Part shown: positions 37,321 through 48,400 of the stretch, one piece after another
Position numbering within the stretch: the stretch's first letter is position 1
Layout: each line of letters starts with the position of its first letter
The notes under the pieces: generated by a model
What the model was told of the DNA's origin: nothing
Database searches by the model: none
The model's input: only the letters and a program-made list of their open reading frames with translations
Assembly (NCBI RefSeq): GCF_040807025.1
Contig: NC_090956.1
Coordinates: forward strand, 4,514,517-4,578,516
Origin: Struthio camelus
Taxonomy: Eukaryota; Chordata; Aves; Struthioniformes; Struthionidae
Direction: 5' to 3'
Length of the DNA stretch: 64,000 nucleotides
Program-made: the position numbers and the translations under genes

Positions 37321-40300
37321 GAGGCGGACGTGGATTTTGGGACGCTATCTAGTAAATTTTCTTCCAGAAAGCATTATCACAAAACCACGTCGCACTTTCA
37401 GAATTTACGGCTTCGAGAAGAGGGGGAGGAGGAAGAAGAAGGGAAACCTCGGCGTGGGCCCAAGAACACACCGTACTGGTACTTCTTAAAATGCAAGGCC
37501 CTCATTAAACAGGACAAGGTTTGTTCCCAGTTCTTTGCTTGTTTGTTAAAGAGCGTTTGATGATAGAGAGGCAGCACGGTGTTGTAGACTTGCTGGGCCA
37601 GGAGCTAAAAGAGGATTCCGTTTGCAAAACCTGGACTACGGCACTGGTCTTTCCTATGCCTGTTTCCCCTCCGAAAATAAGAATCAAGTTAACTAGTCAG
37701 TTCTGAGGGTGTGCAATTAGTTCCTCTACAAATTCAACCACTCCTCATCTCCTCCTCCGTTCAGCCAGTCTGTCACCCCCCGTGGCAGTCCTGGGTTTGA
37801 TATCAAGTGTGCTGCGGCTTCTCACTCCAAACACCTCCAACGCTGTCCCATGTGTATTGTCCTGTGTGGTCACTGTATGTCTTTACAGAAGAGAAGTAAA
37901 ATAAGGAATGCGAGGAACCCTGTGCTCTCTAGGACTTCTACCACAGTCTATTAACACCCATTATAACTGATTCTGTTGCTGCTTCATCATGGATTTCTCT
38001 CCTTCCTGCAGCTGGCAGAGGCTCTGGAGCTGTTTGAGGTGCAGATGCTGAAGGAAGAACGTGTCCAGCCAGAAGAAAGCAACTACACGGTTCTAATAGG
38101 TGGCTGTGGCAGGGTTGGCTACGTGAAAAAGGCATTCAGGCTCTACAATGATGTAGGTTTACGTCCTCTCCTCATTAAAACTTTCATTACGTTTTTAGCC
38201 AAAACTGGTTTCAAGCATTTGGTCGTGAGTCTCTGACTCCAAAATGCCTTTGAGTCAATGTTTACATGTTGTTACCCTGAAAATCTTAAAAGCAAACTAT
38301 GAAATTCTGGAACTCTTTTCCTAAAAAGCCAGTTCCATTTCTTTTTTTCCTCCCTTTAGATGAAAAAACGAGGCTTACTCCCCACTGATGCCACTTACAC
38401 AGCCCTGTTCAATGCCTGTGCTGAATCACCATGGAAGGACTCAGGTCTGCAGAGTGCTCTCAAGTTACGGCAGCAACTAAAGAGCAAAAATCAAGAGCTG
38501 AACCTGATAACTTACCATGCTCTGCTGAAAGTGTGCGCCTTGTGCTCAGATCTCAGGATGTGCTTTGATGTACTGAAGGTAAATATGTGACTTTTCTTGT
38601 ATTAAGCGTAGTCTACTCTATTTAAAACTCCTAGAAGCTGCCATATTGCGTAGATTTCTCTATTTCATTTTAAGCTCAGGTCATTTTAGAACAAGTAGTC
38701 ATATTTTTGTATTGACTTTTGATTTTTATACAACAAAATAGTGCTGATACATATCAGGTAAAGTTTAAGTAGATAAAAAGAGGCAGCTGCAGGCTTAAAC
38801 GTCGTTTGGCTTTAAACGTCTGTTCTGATCTGTCAACAATTTGTTGAACAGAGTATTTGCGGGGGTTCACATCTCCTCTATCTCCTTCCCTCCTTTTGAG
38901 AACGCATATATTGATAGCTAGCTTCTTTTATGGCTCTTAAAGCACCTCTTCTCAGAGGGGCCAGTCCGGCAGTACCCAAAAGGATTCCTGCCCCCAAGTT
39001 CTCCGTAGCTCCCATAAGGGAGAAACTAGGATCTATGCAGGTACTGTCAGGACTTTTTTCCTCCTGCAGCTATCATTCTGCTCCCGGTACTTGGAGTCTG
39101 CCCTGTGCTTTGTCGTTGCTCTGTCCCCAGAAGGCAGCGGCAGTACTTTGTGCTTCGCAGCCAGCTGTGGCAGACTGTAGGGGTGAATGGGAAGTTTAAT
39201 GCTCTCTCTCCTCTTTTAGGAAATTGTGCACAAGGGTCACGTTGTCACAGCTGAAACCTTCAGCTTCCTTCTCATGGGCTGCATAAAGGACAAAGACAAT
39301 GGCTTCCGCTATGCCTTGCAGGTCTGTCTTCGTGTACTCAGTGGGAAGGAAAAACATGACGTTGCATCTGTTGTTGTAACTCGTCACTTGAGCCTGCAGA
39401 AGGCAGCAGGCTGCTCAGAGCTGATGAAAACAGGAGGAGCTCAGCTCCTCCCAAGACAAGTTCTGTAAACTAGACTTCCATCAGGATATCTCATAGTGCA
39501 AACACCTGTAAAACTGTTCTGGATGATCTCATAGGACTGTACTAGCTCTAGGTGTCTATTCAAAGTCTAATGACATCGCATCACGCTGTAAACTTACTCC
39601 CTTTCAGCAGGTGGATATGATTAACAGCCGGCACTGTAGATATACTAAGATAGGCTTACATCCTGCTAGAAATGCTCCTGTTGTTTAATATCACATGTAC
39701 CTTATGTTCATCTTCCCCTCTTCAGGTTTGGAAACAAATGACTAGACTTGGGATAAAGGCCGATAGCCACACTTACAATCTGATGCTCCGTGCTGCAAGA
39801 GACTGTGGAATAGGCGATCCAGTTTTGGCTTCTCAAGTACTGCTAGGACCCACTGAAGAGAATTCATCTCAGCTAAGGCTTGCACCCAGTAGGCAGAAAC
39901 AAAAGGCGAGAAGTCAGAGGAAGAAGGGATCAGAGAGTGCAGCTGCTGTCCAGCTGGATGTGGAAGCCATGGAAAAGCAACTGTTTCAGGAGAACTCTGT
40001 GCAGCCTGCACAACAGATCAAGCAACAAAACACAGATGTGAATTGGGCTGAAACAGAACCAATACTGGCTGGTCTTGCCAGTGCTAACATAGCTCACAGC
40101 GGGACTGGAGCGTTGATGAGGACAGACCAGACTGAGACAGAGCAGGAACAAGCAAGCCAAAGCCAGAACCTGCATTTCTGCAACCTGCCTAACTTACTGG
40201 ATTCCAAGATGCCCGATGTGGCCACGGTTTCCTTGGGGACAGTAGCCACACCATCTGATAGACTGGTTTTGATGGGGGATGTGGAGGGCTTCTTGAATAA

Positions 40301-41860
40301 AATGAAAGAGGATGACGCAGAACCCAACATTAAAACTTTCACATTACTGGCTGAGCTGGTGGAACCCCAAAGCCCATCAGAGTCCTCTCTGTTGGCAATC
40401 CTCAATGAGCATAAAGTGAAAGTAGATGTGACTTTCTTTAACACTTTAATAAGAAAGAAAAGTAAACAGGGAGACCTTGAAGGAGCAAAGGTGAGAAAAA
40501 ACCCCAAATTGGCTCTACTGCCACCTTATTGTCTCGGGCCTCCAGTGTTACCTGCGTTTTACTGTGAGACGCATTTCTGTATCCGCAATATAAATTGGGA
40601 ATCTTTAACCTGAGGACTGGTTTGTGGAAAATGGTACTTTCTGAATATTTATGGATTCTGTTTTAGCATCTCCAGCTCTGCCTGGAAAGCTACAGTAAGA
40701 CTTTTTGGAAACTGATGTCAGCACTTGCCTCTTGCAGGGCCTGCTGCCAGCTCTAGCGAAGAGAGGAATATCGCCTAACCTCCAGACGTTTTGTAACTTA
40801 GCAATTGCTTGCCACCGAGAGAAGGATGGACTGCAGTTACTCTCAGATTTGACGGTAAAAAAAAAACAAAAACAAAAACAAAACACACTTAGGTTCAAAC
40901 TTCAGGAAGGCAAAGCAAGTGAACTGTTAAACTTATAAAAAGACTTGCTGTGTTTTATGTGGTCAGCGAGTGTTTTCACTCCCAAGAACATGTAACTCTT
41001 GAATAACTGACTGAGAGCTCAGCTGGTCTGTCCCGTGCCTGCACTAGAACAGTAGAGGGGTTGCAGGAAGGGATGTACTGACACTGTAGAAACTGCTATG
41101 TGGATCCCAAGAGCTGTGCTCCTTGTATAAAGAGGTGTCTGTATGCCTTCTCCACTCTAGGAGTCCTGCACTAGGCAGCAGACAAGCTTAACTGGGCTGT
41201 TTTTGTGGTTTTCAGAGGTCTGGAGTGACTCCCAACAAATATATCTACAGCACGCTTATTGCTGCCGCTGTGAGGCAGCTGGACTACCGTTACCTCATAG
41301 AGATCCTGCGAGACATGAGGAACAACCAAGTACCCCCCAATGAAGTTATCATAAGCCAGCTGGAATTTGCAGCACAGTACCCTCCTAATTTTGACAAGGT
41401 AGGTACCCATGACCGGTCACACTATGAAGGCATCAGTGCTTATCAAAATTGAATGGGGTAGTTGATAGACTACTAACTAGCAAGGGGAGGCATACCAAAG
41501 GATACCAAAAAGTAGGTGACCTAAGACCATAAAGGAGCTTTTCTTTGGCGTTTGTGTGATCGGGCTGACAGTTACTAGATAGCTGTTTCTTTAGTAGAAG
41601 TCTATAGCTCTTACACATTTAAGTAAGCTCTCTTCTAATAGAAAACTTTGTTGTGTTTCTCTTTGCAGTATAAGTCAAAGAACACATACCTGGAAAAAAT
41701 TGATGGTTTCCGTGGCTACTACTATCGGTGGTTAAAAGTAATGGCAGGAGAGGAGACTCCCCACCCCTGGGAGAAATACAGAACAGCTAAACGTTCAGAA
41801 AATGGAAAGAAGGAAGAGGATGTGCAGGTGCAGGGCCAGCAAGGACAGAAGTTACAGTAA
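37096..41860 (+). CDS. PTCD1: Pentatricopeptide repeat domain protein 1, mitochondrial (8 exons)
   Basis: PTCD1 is a mitochondrial matrix PPR protein involved in tRNA and rRNA handling. Coding exons are 37,096-37,518, 38,012-38,152, 38,360-38,578, 39,220-39,321, 39,726-40,490, 40,738-40,854, 41,216-41,398 and 41,669-41,860. All introns are GT-AG, and they join to 713 aa (human is 700). The N-terminus is rich in R, L and A with almost no acidic residues up to about residue 45, as in a mitochondrial presequence. An acidic segment with EEGEEEEEG follows near 115. PPR-type helical pairs occupy about 165-330 ([50 protein letters not shown]). A polar, Q-rich linker fills much of exon 5, and further repeats run from about 525 to 640. 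All seven introns are phase 0. The frame stays open for 75 codons upstream of the chosen ATG. Confidence 0.97.
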
Positions 41861-42569
41861 TCAGGATACTCCATATGATAGCTGAAGTCTTGCATATTCC
41901 ATGTGCTAGAAGAACTTGGCCTTTCTCCTTAAACTGCCTTGTAGTAAAGCAGCTTTATATTTCCATGAATCTGAGTTCTTGTCCTAAGTAGTAAATGAAG
42001 TACTTCTCCTTTGCGGTAAGGAGCGGTAAATACATTTTCAGTGAACTTCCTTAAACTGCAGAGGATTAGGTAGGCTGTAGTTTTAACAAACCCTGTGCTA
42101 AACAAGCAAACTCAGGCTTAACTGAGCTCTCAACAGTGGATTAGCTCATTGCTAGTTTTGTCTCTTCCTCCTGTGTTCTACGTGTATCGGGGTGCTCAAG
42201 AAGTGACTTGTAAGTCTACGGCGGCGACTGCTGGCATTCTTACACTGATCTATGCTAATTCCAGATTGGAAACCTTTGCAGAGTTCCAGTGAAATTTAGT
42301 TTTCTTCTGCTACACAGCGTTGGTAGGAGGGGGTCGGGTCAGGTCAGACTGGAGTTTGAGAATTCTGCCATCTCCTTTCCATACACCCCTTTAACTTCAG
42401 CTATTTGGGGGTGGGTAGGGAATAAGAACTGGTTTTGAAAAAAAAACTTAGAGTACTCTGCAAGAAACAGAGCCGCTAAACAAAAAAGAAAAGTCAGCCT
42501 TGGTGATAACGCAACAGGAGAACGGGCATAGAAACGTTTTGCCAGCACCATGCTCTCAGAAAGGTGGAG
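41861..42569. other. 3' region between convergent PTCD1 and BUD31
   Basis: No AATAAA is visible on the plus strand here. The variant AGTAAA at 41,943-41,948 is the closest candidate signal for PTCD1. BUD31's AATAAA marks the other side at 42,570-42,575. No coding sequence is supported in between. Confidence 0.5.
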
Positions 42570-42575
42570 TTTATT
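42570..42575 (-). terminator. Poly(A) signal AATAAA of BUD31
   Basis: The plus strand reads TTTATT. On the minus strand this is a canonical AATAAA about 207 bases after the BUD31 stop codon. Confidence 0.8.
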
Positions 42576-42781
42576 TTAAAATCAAAGGGCTACACAGAAA
42601 GCTACTCCAAAACAACAGCAATTGTATACAGATACAGATATGATCCAGGAAAGTATGTTGCTGTTCTAATGGCAATTCAGAAAGATGCAATCACACAGAA
42701 GGTAGTTCTAACTGCATGAATAGTCCATAACGTAGGACGATACCTCTCAGAGATGAAAAAGGAGTCCTGTGTCTAAATTCT

Positions 42782-44351
42782 TCACCCGGAACAGCCTCTG
42801 CATCCGCAGTGAGTGCATTCAATAATTCTCCCCTGGAGGAGAAACACGATAAAGATGTTTAAGCCAAGCTGTGGTGAGCACACAGTCCCGTAGGCTTGAG
42901 CCTCGAGGTGGAAAGGCTGCTGCCTTCTGAATCCGTGTGTGCAGGCGGTGGTTTCTGCAGTCTCGTTTTCCGTTTTCCATACACGCTTTAAATGACTGCA
43001 TACCAAACTTGGTAATAGCTGTAAAAGCAGCTAGATATTAACTGTACTAGCAAAAAGGTAGAATGTATTAGAGCTAGAATTTTCCAGAAAGCATTGCCTC
43101 CTGTGCCATCTCTGACCAGGGTAAGTTAGAATTGCTACTGCAAAGGTCCAGACAGAAATACAGGGATTAAAAAAAAAAAAAAAAAAGGAACACTCACCAC
43201 TTCCAATTTGCTTTTTGGGACCCTACAGATGCAGTTGGTTCCAAAGTTGGTATCCCGCGTCTGGATGCACCGCAGACAGCAAAGATTCTCGTAACCCTGT
43301 TTCTTCCACTTTGCAATCAGGTTTTTGTCAGCATATCCTTCCTTGATGCAGTATTCGTAGAGCTCTGCAGAGAAGCAGGCAGTATCACAAACGGCTCCCA
43401 GTAATCAGTACGAGAACGACCTGGATTTACCAGCTAGCAGTTAGAGCTAGACAGATGCCAGTTTTCCCTTCGCAGGAAAAAGTACTTCTGTTTCTCACCT
43501 CTGCTGATAGCTTTTCTTTTATAGAAGAGGTCAAAAATGTAACGTGTCTTCTGGTGATGAATTCTGAAGATAGGCCAAAGGGATTCCACTTTCCTCTTCC
43601 CTTCGTGAGGCTCAGTCTCCGCTGGAAGGGAACACAAAAGTTAGAGTGCAGCTAACTCTCCCAAGCCAGCTGGCTGCAAACTCATTTCTTTAGTCACTTT
43701 ACAGCAAACTGTTCCAAGAAAATCCATAACTTTGAAAACATGACAGAGATAAGAACAAGGATAACAGGAGAAGATGCAAATGGATGGCACCTGACCCAAT
43801 ACAGTTCCTTAAGGAAATGAAGATGGAAAGAGAAGGACGTTGGTGCTGACACGTCCCACGCTGGGATGGAATGCAACTTCATGGCCTCCTGCGCTTGTCA
43901 GACCAGAGCGACAGCACAGACTAGAACTACCAGTCCCTCTACGCGCACCAGCAAGCTTCAGCCAGAGGCTCAGAGCGGAGCGCCCTGAACGGCTGTATGT
44001 CACATCTCAGCTTGGAACAGTGCTCTGTCTGTAACTTGGACAACCACAGAAGAGGGACCAATTCCAAGCTAAATCCTATCTTCCCATATACCCTCTACAA
44101 CAGAGGCAAGAATCTACTGTCACTACAGAACTCCAACGCTAGGCAGAGGTATAAAAAGGCTCATTTACTGCAGCTGTGCAGCTGTGCTTCTCAAAGCAGT
44201 TAAGGATTAGCTAGTTTCAGGGACCCATCCCTGAGAACATCCAGCTTTGCCGCTTACCTTCTCTCATCTTCTGATCCAGCTCATCCAGCGTTGGCTCAAT
44301 CAGTTCCCAGCCATCTGGGGGAGGCTTCCTGCTTCTCTTCACTTTGGGCAT
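42782..44351 (-). CDS. BUD31: BUD31 spliceosome component (4 coding exons)
   Basis: BUD31 (G10) is a small nuclear protein of the activated spliceosome. Coding exons in transcript order are 44,351-44,258, 43,621-43,499, 43,364-43,198 and 42,832-42,782. They join to 144 aa, exactly the length of the human protein, starting [15 protein letters not shown]. The G10 family is marked by the central [20 protein letters not shown] stretch and a cysteine-rich C-terminus ([22 protein letters not shown]) that binds zinc. All introns are GT-AG. The exon 3 donor is followed within a few bases by an 18-base U run in the transcript. The 3' splice site before the start codon is probably the GAG ending at 44,355, implying a noncoding first exon. 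The gene is divergent from PDAP1. Confidence 0.98.
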
Positions 44352-44867
44352 TGCCTCAAAAATGAGGAGGTTTAAAGATGAGGTAACAGGAAATAGGGTT
44401 TACCAGCACTCAGATGCGTGGGTGCCTCAAAGTCCTGAGCGTCACCAGAAGAAAAGAAAAAAAAAGAGTTTTTAGAGATACTTCTCCTAGCACTTTCCAT
44501 TTTCCACTTCGATGACCAAAATTAACTTTAACAAGCCTGTGAAAGAGGCAAAAACAGCCGCCCTGCGGCCCCCGGGATACCAGCACATCCTGAGGCACGT
44601 ACTGCAGCAGCCCCACCACAGTAAATCATTGTTTTCTCTCTCACCAAGTAAACGAACAGCGGCTCCCCCCTTCCCCGCCCCCATTTCGGGTTACATCGCC
44701 CTTTTCCCGGCGCCAAGCACCCATTTCTTCCAGCCGAGAGGCTCCGGCTGAAAACCCAGGAAGGACGCCTGGCCCCGCCGCGGCCCTCGGGACTCGGCCG
44801 AGCGGCTCCGGACCGCGACGGCGGCAGAAGGAGGAGGAGGAGCTCGGTCGCACATGACAGCCTCAGC

Positions 44868-44920
44868 GGGGGGGGGGGGGGGGGGGGGGCGGGGGGGGGG
44901 GGGCGGGGGCGGGGCGGGGG
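44868..44920. repeat. Long G tract in the BUD31/PDAP1 promoter
   Basis: Twenty-two consecutive G residues, a C, then further G runs of 13, 5, 4 and 5 broken by single C residues. It lies on the plus strand between the BUD31 coding start and its inferred noncoding exon. Strong quadruplex potential and likely sequencing error or length polymorphism. Confidence 0.9.
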
Positions 44921-45417
44921 ACAGACCTCAGGCCCCGCCGCCGCCCGGGGGCTCCTCACCGGTGGGAGACACAGCCGCCGCTTCCGCCTCGCTGTCGCGC
45001 CTTGTGACGTCACCCCTGGGGCCTTTGCAGCTCCGGCCGCCCTCCCGCCAGGCGCCGCGCGCGCCCCCTCCCACCCCCGCTGAGGTGGCCTCCAGGGTGC
45101 CTGAAGAAAATCCTCCCCGCTGCCCCCTCCTCCCACCTCGGCTGAGGCCGGGCAGGGAGCGCGGCCCGTCGGAAAGGGCAGCAGCCCCGTTCTCTCCGGC
45201 CGCGGCTGGCCTAGGCGGGGCGGCACGGCCGGCGGGGGCGGCGGCGCTGCGGGCAGCCCCCGCGGCGGGGGCCTCCCGAGCGGCGGTGAGTGGGCGGGCG
45301 CGGAGGGCTGCGCGCCGCGTGCGGGGAGGCGGGGGGGGGGCGGTTTCCGCTTCCGGGTCGCCACTCGGGGTTGGGGGGGGTCTCAGTGCAGCTGCCCGAG
45401 CCGCCATCGCCGCCGCG

Positions 45418-48400
45418 ATGCCGAAAGGAGGTGAGGGCCGGGCCGGGCCGGGCCGGGCCGGGAAGCGGCGGCGGGAAGGAGAGGGCCAAGGGGCTACAGG
45501 CCCTGCGCGGCCCCCGGCAGGCGGGACGGGCCGCGGGGGGAGGCCTCTCCCTTGGCTGTGAAAGGGGGAGGGGTCTCTCCCCCCCACCTCAGGCCGAGGA
45601 GGGGCTCGGGGGGCGCTCGGCCTCCCCCAAACCCGGCGGCGGAGGGGAGTTGTCTCCCTCCAGCTTTAGGGGGCGGCTGGTGAACGGGCTCGGGGGTGGG
45701 GGGGTAGCGCCTCCTATCGCCTCCCCCCCCCCCAACCAAGCCGGTTGTTGTTGGGGGGGGCTCGGGAGGAAGTTGCCTTCCCTTCCCCCCCCCCCCATGC
45801 ACCTGGCTGCAGAGCGGCTCGGGGTGGGGGGTTATTCTTACCCCCGCACACACCCCCCCGTCGTGGGGGGGCTCAGACGGAGGTCCCGCCGCTCTCCCCC
45901 GCAGTAGTAACAGGCTGACAGATTCTGCTCGCCTCTTCTGGACCGGGGGAGGGTCTTTTTCGGAGCCCCCCCTTTACATCAAGTGCCTAGGGAGAGCAGC
46001 AGCTCCTGGGGGTGTCCAGGCTGCCTGTGGGAGCCGGGAAGGCCCTGTGTGCCCCCCTCTAGACTGGAAACTGCAGCCGGTTCCCCCGGGGCAGGGCCTG
46101 GGACCGCACGGGTGCCCAGGCGGGGGAGTTCACGGCTGCGCTGGGGGGAGGCTGGGGGTCCCGGGCACAAGGCCGTGCCCACAGCGTGTGCTGGCTGCAG
46201 GCCTTCCTGCCCTGGTGGGCTAATGGTGGAGGCCTTTGGGGTGGGACACAGGAGCGGGAGCTGCACGGAGAGGGTCTGGCGATAAAGGGCACTGGATAAA
46301 GGGCTGCAGAGGTGCTCTTTGGCTCAGGGAGGTCCACATGCAGCTGGGTTTTTCATGGCTCCAGCAGCTCTGCATCTGGCTGTTACAGAGCGGGTACCAA
46401 CTTGCTTGTGTGATTAAGGAGAAGTAATGAGAGAATGACAGACCATCAGGTCTGAGCTGGATCCACCCAGAACTTTCTCCAGAGGCACCATCTGCATAAT
46501 TGGCTCTTGTATGAGCGTTTATGAAATCCTAGTCATATACATTAATATAAACCAGTTCTCGTTATTCATCTTCTCTGTAGTTTTCTGCAGGTTCTTTCAT
46601 TAGCATTTCACAAGCTTTAATATCATAAAATCTGTTTTCCTGTTTGTATTGTCTTTATGCAGTTTATTCTATGCCCATTTGCACTTTATTAATGTTAGTA
46701 GAAAGGTTTGAAGCTTTCCTTTTTTTTTTATGATGGCAAATAACTATGATGGGTTGTAACTCTGGATAAGCTATTTAAATATCTAATAACTCAGGTTTTC
46801 CTGCTCTATATTTCACTGTATGATATTACATGTTTCTTTCAAACCTTTTTATTTCTGGGGAAAAGAGGGATCTTTACCCGCCAAGTGAATAGGAGTTTTT
46901 ATACTGTTAGCAGAAGAGAAGATCTTTGCCATCACTGTTTAATATGAAATGGGGTTTTTAACTAGCCAATAATAAATTTTGTTAGTGTTATTTCTGATGA
47001 TGATGTTCTTTTTTCTGAATAGACTCAGAAAGAACAAGTAATTCCTTCAATATTTTTCCATTCTTTTTTTATTTAAACTCCTTAACTATGTTGCTTGAAA
47101 CTGAAGATAGATGTATTTGAAAGCATGCCTACCTTAGGCACCAGATGTCTTTACCTCAGATGAAATGTACAGATGATTATATTTTAAGAGCTTTGCAAAG
47201 GAGGATAAAAATCATTGTCCCTGTTTTACAGATGGGGAAACAGGGGCACAGAGCTGAAGGAGCTTGCCTGACATAGCGCAGTAGGTCAGTGGTAGACTAG
47301 GATGAATGCTCAGCTTGCCTGACTTGTAGGGTCAGCTCCCTGTCAAGACTAAAGGCCTCTTTCCAGCGCCGTGCTGAGCTCCTCGCAGGATAACACGGCG
47401 TTAGCTGGGTCCCCTCTGACTGCCAAGCTGGTGGCAGAGAGCCACAGAGATCTTGCTGCTTCTCATCTGTGGGCAGACCTGAATATAACAAGGATGGCTC
47501 CGAAGCTGATTCACTCTTCATTTCATTGCTTTTCAAGCACTTATCATAAAGATTTCTCTCTTGTTTTTCCCCAATGCAAAGATATTTGCTGTAATAAGCT
47601 AGGCTCAGCTAGGCACAGAACGCAGAAGCCTTAAAATATATCTGCTGGGCAAGAGGGTTGCCTGTCATTGGCTAATCTTGTAGCACAGAACTGCTTCAGT
47701 TTATTTAGGTTTCCTTGGTGCTACGTAGTGTGTCAAAGATATTACCATTGTTCCTTCTGGGGTGATGTCATTTGCCAGGCAGTGAGGTAATGTCTCTTGC
47801 ACTAGAGTGCTTCCCTGGCAGATCTGCTCCCAGAGTGTGTCAGTATTGCTGTGTGAGATGGTTGGGAACAGCAAACAAAAAAAGCAACACAAACGTTGAG
47901 TTGCAACAAAGGTCTGAGGTGTGCTTGTGCTTTGAGTGGCAATGAGCTTCCAAAATTGAATTTAGAGAAGAGTCTGGCCTCTGCGCTTCCCCCTTTCATA
48001 AGAAGAAAGCATCTCGGGGGTCTCCGTAAGGCTTGTGGGCGAGAGGGACTCAGCAGGCCCTATGGGTGCCTCTGTGCAGTGCTGTGGTGGGGCTGAGGGC
48101 AGGAAGGGGGTGACGGCCATGGTAACTGCTGCTCTTTTCCATGCTGACCTGGTGTGTTTGTGTTTTGGGAGCTAGCTCCTTTAATACCAGTTCAGGGATC
48201 TCTGTCCACTGACTGGGGTGGCATTCTTTCTTTTCAAGCTTTTCATTCTCTTTACTGACACTGCAAATTGTCTTAAGGACTGTGCTTTAGAACTGCCTTC
48301 CCCAAGGATTTGGGAAAAGAAAGAGACTGTGAAAGGCCTGGTGGAGGGCAGAGGAAAGAGATCCTTTAGAGCTACTAGGACTTTTGGAAAGCCCCCAGCA

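Larger units (their letters stand above)
44690..46150. promoter_or_regulatory. Divergent CpG-island promoter of BUD31 and PDAP1
   Basis: Start codons at 44,351 (minus) and 45,418 (plus) flank one CpG island. A perfect palindromic cAMP-response element TGACGTCA stands at 45,005-45,012. An ETS-like GCTTCCGG stands at 45,349-45,356, about 60 bases before the PDAP1 ATG. On the minus strand CCACCG|GTGAGGAG near 44,960 is a good splice donor and probably ends a noncoding BUD31 first exon, placing its start site near the CRE. Confidence 0.7.

Noticed and set aside
44528-45561. Several 200-280 codon frames on both strands
   Set aside because: GC-rich promoter artefacts. The real coding parts here are only the 13-nt PDAP1 exon 1 and, nearby, BUD31 exon 1.
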